Both the position numbers and the translations under genes were made by a program. Below are positions 42,901-50,953 of a stretch of 64,000 bases of DNA, piece by piece (the stretch's first letter is position 1; every line of letters begins with the position of its first letter). This DNA is from PALSA-911 sp963743035 (lineage in GTDB: Bacteria; Pseudomonadota; Alphaproteobacteria; Acetobacterales; Acetobacteraceae): assembly GCA_963743035.1 (NCBI GenBank), contig CAVUOB010000001.1, forward strand, positions 372,001-436,000, read 5' to 3'. Under the pieces are notes generated by a model. The model searched no databases. It was not told the origin of the DNA and was given only the letters and a program-made list of their open reading frames with translations.

Positions 42901-44706
42901 TCAGGCGTCGAGTTCCTCGCGCAGCATCTCCAGCATCAGCCACTGCTCTTCCGCCGCCGTCAGGGCCTGTTCCGCTTCCGCCAACTCCAGCGTGGCCTTC
43001 TGGAATTTCTGCGGGTCCCTGGCGTAGAGCCCGGCATCGGCCAGCACGCGTTGCACCCGCGCGATATCGGCCTGCAAGCCGGCGATCCGTCCCGGCAGCG
43101 CCTCCAGCGCGTGCTTGTCCTTGAAACTCAGCCGCTTCGGCTTCTTCGCTGCCTCGGCCCTGGCCGGCGCGGCCGATTTGGCCCGTTCGGGCGCGGCAAC
43201 GGCGCCGGCGCGCACGCCATAGCCGCGCTGCGCCACCATGTCCGAATAGCCGCCGGCATATTCCACCCAGCGCCCGTCACCCTCCGAGGCGATGGTGGAG
43301 GTCGCCACCCGGTCGAGGAAATCGCGGTCATGGCTGACCACCAGCACCGTGCCGGGATACTCCGCCAGCATCTCCTGCAGCAGGTCGAGGGTTTCCAGGT
43401 CCAGATCGTTGGTCGGTTCGTCCAGGACCAGCAGATTGGCGGGCTGCGCCAGCGCGCGGGCCAGCATCAACCGGCCGCGCTCCCCGCCCGACAGCACCCC
43501 GACCGGCGTGTTGGCCTGCTCCGGGCCGAACAGGAAATCCTTCATGTAGCTGACCACGTGGCGCGACTGGCCGCCGATGATCACCCGCTCGCCATGCCCG
43601 CCGGTCATCGCATCGGCCAGCGTCATGGCCGGGTCCAGGCTGGCGCGGCGCTGGTCCAGCGTGACGATGGTCAGGTTGGTGCCGATCTTCACCTCGCCCT
43701 CTTCGGGCGCCAGCGTGCCGGTCAGCAGGCTGAGCAGCGTGGTCTTGCCGGCGCCGTTCGGCCCGACGATGCCCACGCGGTCCCCGCGCAGGATGCGGTC
43801 GGTGAAGTCGCGCACGATCGGCCGGCCCCCGAAGGATTTGCTGACGTGGTCGGCGACCACGACCAGCTTGCCGGAAATCTCGGTCTCCCCGGCCTCCATC
43901 CGCAGCCCCGTGGCGCCGCCGCGCTGCTCCTTCAGCCGCTTGCGCAGGCTGTGCAGATCGCCCAGGCGCTTGACGTTGCGCTTGCGCCGCGCGGTGACGC
44001 CGTAGCGCAGCCAGTCCTCCTCCATCGCCAGCTTGCGGCCGAGCTTGTGGCGGTCGCGCTCCTCCTGCTCCAGCACCTCGTCGCGCCAGGCCTCGAAATG
44101 GGCAAACCCACGATCGAGCATGCGGGTCGTGCCGCGATCCAGCCAGACGATGCCCTGCGACAGGCTCTCCAGCAGCCGCCGGTCATGGCTGATCAGCACC
44201 ATGCCCGAGCGCAGCGACGCCAGCTCCTTCTCCAGCCATTCGATCGCCGGCAGGTCCAGATGGTTGGTCGGCTCGTCCAGCAGCAGGATATCCGGGGACG
44301 GCGCCAGCGTGCGCGCCAGCGCGGCGCGGCGCGCCTCGCCGCCGGACAGCCGCCTCGGGTCCTCCTCGCCGGTCAGGCCGAGCTCGCCGAGCAGATAATG
44401 CGCCCGGTATTCGTCATCGCCCGGGCCAAGCCCGGCGGCGACATAGGCGGCGGTGCTGGCATAGCCGGACAAATCCGGCTCCTGCGGCAGATAGCGGATG
44501 GTGGCGCCGGGCTGGGCGAAACGGCTGCCGCTGTCGGGCTGCGCCAGCCCGGCGGCAATTTTCAGCAAGGTGGACTTGCCGGAGCCGTTGCGCCCCACCA
44601 GGCAGATGCGATCCCCCGCCGAGACGGCAAGCTCCGCCCCCGCGAGCAGCGGCGAGGTGCCGAAAGTGAGAGCGATGTCTTTGAGCAGCAGCAGAGGAGG
44701 GGCCAT
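42901..44706 (-). CDS. ABC-F family ATPase (Uup-like)
   Basis: A 601-residue cytoplasmic protein with two ATPase domains and no membrane part. Domain 1 has GRNGSGKSTLLKIAAGLAQP, LSGGEARRAALARTL and ILLLDEPTNHLDLPAI; domain 2 has GPNGAGKTTLLSLLTGTLAP, LSGGERGRLMLARAL and LLVLDEPTNDLDLETLDLL. A charged linker (KLGRKLAMEEDWLRYG) separates them, and a C-terminal coiled coil with Lys/Ala-rich stretch (residues about 510-600) matches Uup, which acts on ribosomes or branched DNA. Start chosen at ATG 44704-44706 (MAPPLLLLKDIALTFG). Confidence 0.93.
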   Translation of the reverse strand: MAPPLLLLKDIALTFGTSPLLAGAELAVSAGDRICLVGRNGSGKSTLLKIAAGLAQPDSGSRFAQPGATIRYLPQEPDLSGYASTAAYVAAGLGPGDDEYRAHYLLGELGLTGEEDPRRLSGGEARRAALARTLAPSPDILLLDEPTNHLDLPAIEWLEKELASLRSGMVLISHDRRLLESLSQGIVWLDRGTTRMLDRGFAHFEAWRDEVLEQEERDRHKLGRKLAMEEDWLRYGVTARRKRNVKRLGDLHSLRKRLKEQRGGATGLRMEAGETEISGKLVVVADHVSKSFGGRPIVRDFTDRILRGDRVGIVGPNGAGKTTLLSLLTGTLAPEEGEVKIGTNLTIVTLDQRRASLDPAMTLADAMTGGHGERVIIGGQSRHVVSYMKDFLFGPEQANTPVGVLSGGERGRLMLARALAQPANLLVLDEPTNDLDLETLDLLQEMLAEYPGTVLVVSHDRDFLDRVATSTIASEGDGRWVEYAGGYSDMVAQRGYGVRAGAVAAPERAKSAAPARAEAAKKPKRLSFKDKHALEALPGRIAGLQADIARVQRVLADAGLYARDPQKFQKATLELAEAEQALTAAEEQWLMLEMLREELDA

Positions 44707-44793
44707 GCGCGCTACATGCGGGCGCAAGCCCGTGGTGGCAAGCCGGTCGCTGGCGCAAAGTGCCGCCACCAACCGCTTTGAAGGAGCCTCGCC

Positions 44794-45237
44794 ATGCCGC
44801 CGGCAGCAGCATTCCCCGCCATCGAACTGACCGACACGCCCGATCCGATGGCTCGCGAAGCGGCGCTGCGCTCGCTTCTGGCCTATAACGAGGCACTTCT
44901 CGGCCCGGCCGATGCCAGGCCGCTCGCGCTCCTGCTGCGTTCGCCCGACGGGCAGGCGGTGACCGGCGGGCTGTGGGGACGGACCGCGTTCCAGTGGCTG
45001 TTCGTGGAGCTGCTGTTCGTGCCGGAAAATCTGCGCGGCCGGCATGTCGGGGCTGCTCTGCTGCAGGCGGCGGAGGCGGAGGCCCGGGAGCGCGGCTGCA
45101 TCGGCGCCTGGCTGGACACCTTCAACCCCTCGGCGCGCGAGTTCTATCGCCAACAAGGCTACGAGACATTCGGCGAAATCGGCGAATACCCGCCCGGCCA
45201 CGGACGCTATTTCCTGCACAAGCGGTTCCGCGCATAG
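44794..45237 (+). CDS. GNAT-family N-acetyltransferase
   Basis: A 147-residue cytoplasmic acetyltransferase. The acetyl-CoA-binding motif A is LLFVPENLRGRHVGAALLQA (R-G-x-x-V-G/A), followed by GAWLDTFNPSAREFYRQQGY, a typical motif B. ATG 44794 with GAAGGAG upstream. Divergent from the ABC-F gene. The substrate is unknown. Confidence 0.9.
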   Translation: MPPAAAFPAIELTDTPDPMAREAALRSLLAYNEALLGPADARPLALLLRSPDGQAVTGGLWGRTAFQWLFVELLFVPENLRGRHVGAALLQAAEAEARERGCIGAWLDTFNPSAREFYRQQGYETFGEIGEYPPGHGRYFLHKRFRA

Positions 45238-45289
45238 ATCCGCCGCAGACGCATGGCCGTGGGCGGAGCGTGGTTTTGGGAGGTTCGTG

Positions 45290-46312
45290 ATGGTTCTTTC
45301 GCCGCTCCGCCGCCGGATCGTATTGGCAATCCTGACGCTCTGCCTGGCGGTGCCCGCCGCCCGCGCGGCGGATCCGGTTCGCCTTGGCCTGCTGCAGACC
45401 TTGTCGCCGGCGCCGTTCTACATCGCCCAGGAACGCGGCTATTTCCGCGATGCCGGGCTGGATGTGACCTTCCGCTTCTTCCAGGCGGCGCAGCCGATCG
45501 CCGCGGCGGCGGTTTCCGGCGACATCGATGTCGGCGTCACCGCGCTGACCGGCGGCTTCTTCGCCCTGGCCGGCAAGGGCGCGCTGAAGGTGATCGGCGG
45601 CGCCCTGCACGAGGAAAAGGGCTACGAGGGCTCGGCCATCCTGGTCTCCACCAAGGCGTTCGACGCCGGCCTGACCTCCCCGGCCAAACTCGCAGGCCAT
45701 AGCTTCGCCATCACCCAGTACGGCTCGTCCTTCCACTACATGGCCGGCCGGATCGCGGAAGCCTCCGGCTTCGACGTCAAGTCGCTGACCTTCCGTCCGG
45801 TGCAGCAGGTCGCCAACATGGTCGCGGCCGTGCGCAGCGGCCAGGTGGACGCCACCATCGCCATCGCCTCGATGGCACGGCCCGTGGCCGCCGCCGGGGA
45901 AGGCAAAATCATCGGCTGGGCCGGCGACATCGTGCCGTACCAGATCACCGCCCTGTTCACCACCGGACGCATGATCGCCGAGCATCCCGACATTCTGCGC
46001 CGCTTCGCCCAGGCCTATGCGCGCGGCGTGGCGGATTACCGCGACGCCTTCCTGCGCCTGGACGCCCAGGGCAGGCCGATCCGCGACGCCACGACCGAAG
46101 CCGCGATCCCCGCCATCGCCAAATACGTCTTTACCGGCGATCCCGACGCGGCGGCGAAGATCAGCGACGGCGTCGGCTATTACGACCCCGGCGGCGCGCT
46201 GGACGTGGCCGACGTCATTGCCCAGTACCGCTGGTTCCAGGCGCAGGATCTGGTGAAGGGCGACGCCGACCCGAAGACCCTGATCGACACCAGCTTCCTG
46301 CCGACAAGATGA
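45290..46312 (+). CDS. NitT/TauT-type ABC substrate-binding protein
   Basis: A 340-residue periplasmic receptor with signal peptide (RRIVLAILTLCLAVPAARAA) and a SsuA/TauA/ThiY-like fold: VRLGLLQTLSPAPFYIAQER, GDIDVGVTALTGGFFALAGK, GHSFAITQYGSSFHYMAGR and AVRSGQVDATIAIASMARPV. ATG 45290 follows GGGAGG. Its stop overlaps the ATPase start by four bases. Ligands of this class are sulfonates, nitrate, pyrimidine precursors or aromatic acids; the downstream thiol-dioxygenase-like gene hints at a sulfur compound, but this is inference. Confidence 0.9.
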   Translation: MVLSPLRRRIVLAILTLCLAVPAARAADPVRLGLLQTLSPAPFYIAQERGYFRDAGLDVTFRFFQAAQPIAAAAVSGDIDVGVTALTGGFFALAGKGALKVIGGALHEEKGYEGSAILVSTKAFDAGLTSPAKLAGHSFAITQYGSSFHYMAGRIAEASGFDVKSLTFRPVQQVANMVAAVRSGQVDATIAIASMARPVAAAGEGKIIGWAGDIVPYQITALFTTGRMIAEHPDILRRFAQAYARGVADYRDAFLRLDAQGRPIRDATTEAAIPAIAKYVFTGDPDAAAKISDGVGYYDPGGALDVADVIAQYRWFQAQDLVKGDADPKTLIDTSFLPTR

Positions 46313-47091
46313 ACCCCGGCCTTGCCTTGACGCTCTCGGGCATAAGCCACCGCTACCGCGACCTGACGGTGCTGGACGGCATCGACCTGTCGATCCCGCC
46401 GGGCGAGGTGACGGTGCTGCTGGGTCCCTCCGGCTGCGGCAAATCGACGCTGCTCGGCATCATCGGCGGCCTGATCGCGCCCGCCGCCGGCGCGGTGCTG
46501 GCTTCGGGTGAGGTGGCGGCGGATTGCCTGAACCCGCTCACCTATGTGTTCCAGGATTTTTCCCTGCTGCCCTGGCGGGACGTGGCCGGGAACGTATCGC
46601 TGGTGCTGGAGGATCATCCATTGCCGCGCGCCGAGCGCCAGGCGCGCATCGCCGAGATGCTGGCGCTGACCGGATTGTCGGAGTTCGCCTCCGCCTGGCC
46701 GCGCCAGCTTTCCGGCGGCATGCGCCAGCGCGTGGGCATCGCCCGGGCGCTCGCGGTGCGCCCGGCCTGCCTGCTGCTGGACGAACCTTTTTCCGCCCTC
46801 GACGCGCAGACCCGCGACCTGCTGCTGGACGAGTTCGCCGCCCTGATCGCCCGCGCCGCCACCACCACGGTCTATGTCACGCATAACCTGGCCGAGGCGG
46901 TGCGGCTCGGCCAGCAGATCGTCGTGCTGTCGCGCCGTCCCGGACGGGTGCGGGAAATCCTGCGCATCGACCGCCCGATCCTGGGACGGCGGGCGGATGA
47001 GGCGGATCTGCTGGCGATCGAGGCGCGGCTGTGGAACCTGATCCGCGACGATGCGGCCACCGCGGAGCGGGAGATGCGTGATGCAGGGTAG
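46309..47091 (+). CDS. NitT/TauT-type ABC ATP-binding protein
   Basis: A 260-residue ATPase with Walker A GPSGCGKSTLLGIIGGL, Q-loop YVFQDFSLLPWRDVAGNVSL, signature LSGGMRQRVGIARAL, Walker B LLLDEPFSALDAQTRD and H-loop VTHNLAEAVRLG (HN rather than HD). ATG 46309 overlaps the receptor stop (ATGA) and the end overlaps the permease start by 11 bp. Confidence 0.93.
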   Translation: MNPGLALTLSGISHRYRDLTVLDGIDLSIPPGEVTVLLGPSGCGKSTLLGIIGGLIAPAAGAVLASGEVAADCLNPLTYVFQDFSLLPWRDVAGNVSLVLEDHPLPRAERQARIAEMLALTGLSEFASAWPRQLSGGMRQRVGIARALAVRPACLLLDEPFSALDAQTRDLLLDEFAALIARAATTTVYVTHNLAEAVRLGQQIVVLSRRPGRVREILRIDRPILGRRADEADLLAIEARLWNLIRDDAATAEREMRDAG

Positions 47092-47863
47092 GGTGGCATT
47101 TCGCGGCGGCGGCTTCGCGCCACGGGCATTGCCGCTGGCGGGTGCGGCAACACTGATCGGCCTGGTCGCACTCTGGCAGGCGGCGAGCTGGGCCGGCTGG
47201 ATGCCGAAACTGTTCCTGCCGGCCCCGAAGGAGATCGCGGTGGCGCTGTACCGGCTGGCGCTGAGCGGCGAGCTGTGGCGCCATCTCGGCGCCTCGCTCG
47301 GCCGCCTCGCGATCGGCTGGAGCCTGGGCACCCTGGCCGGCCTGGTGCTCGGCTTCGCGGTCGGGCTGTTCACCCTGGCGCGCTCGCCCGGGATCGCCGT
47401 GGTCTCGGCGCTGTTCCCGATTCCCAAGATCGCGCTGGTGCCGCTGTTCATCATCTGGTTCGGCATCGGCGAGGGCTCGAAGATCGCCACGCTGGCCTTC
47501 GGCGTGTTCTTCCCGACGGTGATCAGCACCGCCGGCGCGGTCGACAACGTGCCGCGCGGGCTGATCCGGATGGGGCAGGGGTTCTCCCTGTCCTGGTGGT
47601 CGATCATCCGCAAGATCGTGCTGCCCGGCGCCCTGCCGGGCATCCTCAGCGCCTTTCGCGTCACCAGCTCGATCGCCATCATCCTGCTGGTGGCCGCGGA
47701 GATGATCGGCGCCGACCGCGGCATCGGCGCATTCGTGCTGTCGGCCGGCAACCTGTACGATGTCGACAACCTGCTGGCCGGCATCGTGGTGCTGTCGGTG
47801 CTGGGGCTGGTCGTGGCCTGGGTGATCGGGCGGATCGAGAAGGCATTTTTGTCCTGGAGGTGA
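47081..47863 (+). CDS. NitT/TauT-type ABC permease
   Basis: A 260-residue inner-membrane permease of the SsuC/TauC family: LAGAATLIGLVALWQAASWA helix, PAPKEIAVALYRLALSGELW, ALFPIPKIALVPLFIIWFGI and the EAA loop GLIRMGQGFSLSWWSIIRKI, ending with LLAGIVVLSVLGLVVAWVIG. ATG 47081 lies within the end of the ATPase gene. It completes the transporter 45290-47863. Confidence 0.93.
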   Translation: MQGRVAFRGGGFAPRALPLAGAATLIGLVALWQAASWAGWMPKLFLPAPKEIAVALYRLALSGELWRHLGASLGRLAIGWSLGTLAGLVLGFAVGLFTLARSPGIAVVSALFPIPKIALVPLFIIWFGIGEGSKIATLAFGVFFPTVISTAGAVDNVPRGLIRMGQGFSLSWWSIIRKIVLPGALPGILSAFRVTSSIAIILLVAAEMIGADRGIGAFVLSAGNLYDVDNLLAGIVVLSVLGLVVAWVIGRIEKAFLSWR

Positions 47864-47865
47864 CG

Positions 47866-48306
47866 ATGGATTTCGATGCACAAGGTTTCGCGGCCGCCTT
47901 GCTGGATGCCACGCCGGACGCGGTGGTCTATTCCGACGCGCGGGGGATGATCCGGTTCTGGAACAAGGGCGCCGAGCGCATCTTCGGCTTTTCCGCGGCG
48001 GAGGCGCTCGGCCAGTCGCTCGACATCATGGTTCCCGAAAGCCTGCGCGCGCGGCACTGGGAAGGCTATGAGCAGACCATGCGCACCGGACAGACCCGCT
48101 ACGGCGCTGGGGAGCTGCTCGCCGTGCCGGCGACGCGCAAGGACGGGGCGCGCATCTCCGTCGAATTCACCATCGTGCCGTTCCACGACGCCGCCGGCGC
48201 GATGACCGGCATCGCCGCCACCATGCGCGACGTGACCGCGCGCTTCGAGGAAACCCGCGCGCTGCGCCGCCGCCTCGCTTCCCTGGAGGAGCGCAAGCCC
48301 GCCTGA
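47866..48306 (+). CDS. single-domain PAS protein
   Basis: A 146-residue protein consisting of one PAS/PAC domain: ALLDATPDAVVYSDARGMIR, FWNKGAERIFGFSAAEALGQ and the PAC end VEFTIVPFHDAAGAMTGIAA. The last 25 residues are a charged helix (ARFEETRALRRRLASLEERK). There is no kinase or DNA-binding output domain. ATG 47866 has TGGAGG and lies two bases after the permease stop, so it is co-transcribed with the transporter. It may sense redox state or a small ligand for this system; unproven. Confidence 0.88.
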   Translation: MDFDAQGFAAALLDATPDAVVYSDARGMIRFWNKGAERIFGFSAAEALGQSLDIMVPESLRARHWEGYEQTMRTGQTRYGAGELLAVPATRKDGARISVEFTIVPFHDAAGAMTGIAATMRDVTARFEETRALRRRLASLEERKPA

Positions 48307-48360
48307 TCATGCTGGCGAGAACGGTTTTGATTGATTTCGGCCGGAGAAATACCTTCTAAT

Positions 48361-48388
48361 GCGGCCTTCCCTGGGGGAAGGAAACCGC
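48361..48388 (+). promoter_or_regulatory. hairpin sequestering the ribosome site of the cupin gene
   Basis: CCTTCCC (48365-48371) pairs with GGGAAGG (48375-48381) over a TGG loop, and outer GCGG (48361-48364) can pair with CCGC (48385-48388). The right arm contains the Shine-Dalgarno AAGGA, ten bases before ATG 48393. Translation could thus be controlled by opening this stem. Confidence 0.5.
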
Positions 48389-48392
48389 TGCG

Positions 48393-48950
48393 ATGTTCGA
48401 CGTTGAGAGATTGATCGCCGATTGCGTGGCCGCCGTGGCCGCCGACCCCAGCCACAAGGCCGTGCGCGAGATCCTGGCCCGCAGCCTGTCCGACCCCGCC
48501 GCCGTGCTGCGCGGTCTGGGCGAGCCCGAGCGCGCCGGGATCACACCGCTCTATCGTTCCGGCGAACTCACGGTCCTGAACATCGTCTGGGGTCCGGGCA
48601 TGTCGATCATGCCGCATGATCACCGGACCTGGGCGGTGATCGGCGTCTATACCGGCCGCGAGGACAACATCTTCTGGCGCCGCATCCACGGCAATGACGG
48701 CCGCGAACTGGAAGCCGCCGGCGCGCAATCCTTGTGCAGGGGCGACGTCACCGCCATGGGCACGGAGATCGTGCATTCCGTGCTGAACCCGATCGGCAAG
48801 CTGACCGGGGCCATCCACATCTACCGCGGCGATTTCATCGCCATCGAGCGCAGCGAATGGGACGCCGAAACCCTACGCGAAGCCCCCTACGACAAGGCCA
48901 AGGTGGCGCAGCTTTTCGAGGCGTCCAACCGCATGCTGCTCCCGGCCTGA
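48393..48950 (+). CDS. cysteine-dioxygenase-like cupin metalloenzyme
   Basis: A 185-residue cupin of the group annotated as cysteine dioxygenase type I-like or predicted metal-dependent double-stranded beta-helix enzymes. Iron ligands are likely the two His of MPHDHRTWAVIGVYTG and the His of TEIVHSVLNP. Such enzymes add O2 to thiols (cysteine, 3-mercaptopropionate) giving sulfinates. ATG 48393 is preceded by AAGGA inside a hairpin. It lies 86 bp after the PAS gene, probably in the same unit as the NitT/TauT-type transporter. Thiol oxidation of an imported compound is an inference. Confidence 0.82.
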   Translation: MFDVERLIADCVAAVAADPSHKAVREILARSLSDPAAVLRGLGEPERAGITPLYRSGELTVLNIVWGPGMSIMPHDHRTWAVIGVYTGREDNIFWRRIHGNDGRELEAAGAQSLCRGDVTAMGTEIVHSVLNPIGKLTGAIHIYRGDFIAIERSEWDAETLREAPYDKAKVAQLFEASNRMLLPA

Positions 48951-48956
48951 ACCGGC

Positions 48957-50156
48957 CTACCACGCCTCCTTGCCGGCGGCCGGCCGCGCCAGCGCCGTTT
49001 CCTTCCGCGCCGCCTGCTCCGCTTCGTGCTTGTCGAACATGGCCCGGGCGGCGGAAGCGCGCTTGTCCGCCAGCAAAGCGCGGTTGTCGCCGCACCAATC
49101 ATAGGATTCCGTGCGCATGCGATTGTCGCCGCTGAAATGCGGCATGACATAGCGGGCATACAGCTCGTAGGATCGTTTCGTCTGCTCCCAGTCCGCCCAG
49201 TTATGCGCCTGCTGCAGGAACACGCCGAAATCGCCCTGCTTCGCCTGCAACCGCTCGATCAGCGCGATCGCATCGTCCGGCGTGCCGACGACGCCGAACT
49301 TGTTCTCGACGAACCATTCCAGCTTGTCCTTGCCATCCGGCACGATGAAGCGTGGCTGGTTGTTGTTGAGGTAGTCGAGGTATTTCTCGAAGCCGAATTT
49401 GCAGTTCTCCCACGCCTTCTCGCGCGTCTCGGCGATGTGCATCGGGCCGACCAGCCGCAGCCGGTTGGGGTCCATGCTGCGGCCCCGCTCGGCGGCGAGT
49501 TCGTTGGCGATCTGCCAGTTGGCGCCGAGCGCGTCATAGCCGAACGGATTGGTGGCGGCGACGCAGATCATGCCGAGGTCGTATTTGCCCGCGAGCCGCC
49601 CGCCCGAGGGCGTCACGGCGCTGGCCACGGCCACCTCCGGATAGGGCTTGGTAAATGGCGGGATGTGCAGGCGCGCGTTCACCAGCGTGTACCAGTCGGT
49701 CCTTTCGGTAACGAACTCGCCGCGGAACAGCCGCAGGATCACGTCCAGCGCCTCCGCCATGCGGTCGCGCTGGGTATCCGGGTCGATGCCCAGCATCAAC
49801 GCATCCGACGCCAGCAGCCCCGGCCCGGCGCCGAACATGATGCGGCCCTTGGTCATGTGGTCGAGCTGGACGATGCGATTGGCGACCATCAGCGGCTGGT
49901 GATACGGCAGGGAGATCACGCCGGTGCCGAAGCGGATGTTTTTCGTGCGCTCCGCGGCCACCGCGATGAACAGCTCCGGCGAGGAGATGATCTCGAACCC
50001 GGCCGAATGGTGCTCGCCGATCCAGGCTTCATGGAAGCCCAGCCGGTCGAGCCACTCCATCAGCTCCAAATCCCGATCGATACAGGCGGTCGGGTTCTCG
50101 TCCATCGGGTGAAAGGGCGGGACGAACACGCCGTGACGCAGCTGGACCTGGCTCAT
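48957..50156 (-). CDS. LLM-class flavin monooxygenase, limonene-1,2-monooxygenase-like
   Basis: A 399-residue luciferase-like enzyme: RHGVFVPPFHPMDENPTACI, GFHEAWIGEHHSAGFEIISS, IRFGTGVISLPYHQPLMVAN and GRIMFGAGPGLLASDALMLG. The SSPELFIAVAAERTKNIRFG block resembles limonene 1,2-monooxygenase and alkanal monooxygenases. The C-terminal 40 residues are Ala/Lys/Glu-rich and helical. ATG 50156 overlaps the stop of the glycosylase gene (ATGA). Cytoplasmic; the substrate is unknown. Confidence 0.88.
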   Translation of the reverse strand: MSQVQLRHGVFVPPFHPMDENPTACIDRDLELMEWLDRLGFHEAWIGEHHSAGFEIISSPELFIAVAAERTKNIRFGTGVISLPYHQPLMVANRIVQLDHMTKGRIMFGAGPGLLASDALMLGIDPDTQRDRMAEALDVILRLFRGEFVTERTDWYTLVNARLHIPPFTKPYPEVAVASAVTPSGGRLAGKYDLGMICVAATNPFGYDALGANWQIANELAAERGRSMDPNRLRLVGPMHIAETREKAWENCKFGFEKYLDYLNNNQPRFIVPDGKDKLEWFVENKFGVVGTPDDAIALIERLQAKQGDFGVFLQQAHNWADWEQTKRSYELYARYVMPHFSGDNRMRTESYDWCGDNRALLADKRASAARAMFDKHEAEQAARKETALARPAAGKEAW

Positions 50157-50707
50157 GGATCTTCCTCCGGCAGTCTGTCTGGGTAATTCGGGCTAGCATG
50201 CGGTCCGGCGATGAATTCGCCAAGCGCCGCCCGCCAGCGCGCCAGCTTCTCCTCCGGCCGCATTGCCGCGTGGGCCGGGCTGGTGGAGGGCAGCTGCCTC
50301 GTCTGCACGGACGGCGGCAGGACGACCGCCACCTTGGCCCGGAACAGCGAAGCGGCCTGGCCGCCGTTGAAACAGATCAGCCGAAGCGAGCGATGGGCGG
50401 CGAAGAACCCGGCGAAATCATTCGCCTCCACGCTGAGCGGCAGGATGCTGGCATCCAGGCTGCCCGGGCGAACCGCGGCGGCGCACACATCCCATAGCGC
50501 GATGCGGTGCCTGGTCAGCCGGTCCAGCCGGGCCTCGTAGGGCAGGTCCGGCGAGGCGCCGACCAGCTCACCCATGATCCACCAGAACCGGTTGGCCTTG
50601 TGCGCGTAGTAGCGCCGCTGCCGCAGCGATTGCTCGCCGGGAAGCGAGCCCAGGATCAGCACGCGGGCATCCGCGCGCGCGACCAGCGGGAAACCGACGC
50701 GCTTCAA
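50153..50707 (-). CDS. DNA-deoxyinosine glycosylase (uracil-DNA-glycosylase superfamily)
   Basis: A protein of about 184 residues in the hypoxanthine-DNA glycosylase family. The active-site motif is VLILGSLPGEQSLRQRRYYA, then NRFWWIMGELVGASPDLPYE, ALWDVCAAAVRPGSLDASI, and the second motif LPSTSPAHAAM. It would remove hypoxanthine from deaminated adenine in DNA. The start is uncertain: TTG 50705-50707 fits the family length but has no ribosome site and overlaps the stop of an FAD-oxidoreductase remnant. It ends inside the start of the LLM gene. Confidence 0.8.
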   Translation of the reverse strand: MKRVGFPLVARADARVLILGSLPGEQSLRQRRYYAHKANRFWWIMGELVGASPDLPYEARLDRLTRHRIALWDVCAAAVRPGSLDASILPLSVEANDFAGFFAAHRSLRLICFNGGQAASLFRAKVAVVLPPSVQTRQLPSTSPAHAAMRPEEKLARWRAALGEFIAGPHASPNYPDRLPEEDP

Positions 50708-50826
50708 GTGCTGAAGCGCGGCGGCGCCTTCTGCACTATCGGGGCGGCCGCATCCAGTTCGCGGGCGGCACCGATCGCGCTCCAAAGACCCGCGAAACTG
50801 GCACCGAAGACCAGGATACGCTGCAT
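50704..50826 (-). pseudogene. N-terminal remnant of an NADH-dehydrogenase-like FAD oxidoreductase
   Basis: From ATG 50824-50826 a 40-codon frame reads MQRILVFGASFAGLWSAIGA and AARELDAAAP, matching the FAD-binding GxGxxG-type start of type-II NADH-dehydrogenase-like proteins, then ends at TGA 50704-50706, fused to the start of the glycosylase gene. The remaining 350 or so residues are missing. A large inverted repeat lies just upstream (50845-50951). Confidence 0.6.
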
Positions 50827-50844
50827 CGTCTGCCCCGTTCAAAA

Positions 50845-50951
50845 AAGGTCGGGCTCTGCCCGAACCCGCCAGGGGCCAAGCCCCTGGACCTTACAATTGG
50901 GGTTTCCAAAGGGCGACTGCCCTTTGGCGGGTTCGGGCAGAGCCCGACCTT
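50845..50951. repeat. 107-bp nested-hairpin intergenic repeat
   Basis: Outer arms of 26 bp are perfectly complementary (50845-50870 with 50926-50951; the left arm begins AAGGTCGGGCTCTGCC). Inside are two smaller perfect hairpins: AGGGGC/GCCCCT (50871-50876, 50880-50885) and CCAAAGGGC/GCCCTTTGG (50906-50914, 50919-50927). It starts two bases from the 3' end of the dehydrogenase gene (50954) and looks like a mobile intergenic repeat (MITE- or REP-like) that also acts as a terminator. Confidence 0.85.
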
Positions 50952-50953
50952 GC

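Noticed and set aside
46180..48186. Long open reading frame (668 codons) on the minus strand
   Set aside because: It lies opposite a complete ABC ATPase, permease and PAS gene with clear motifs; its translation is low-complexity Arg/Pro/His-rich, typical of the shadow of GC-rich genes. The same holds for 104-1864 (+), 42886-44781 (+), 27462-28919 (-) and 2429-3838 (+).
50845..50951. tRNA or structured non-coding RNA gene
   Set aside because: The arms are perfect inverted repeats with nested hairpins and lack a cloverleaf or conserved RNA core; an intergenic repeat/terminator is the simpler reading.
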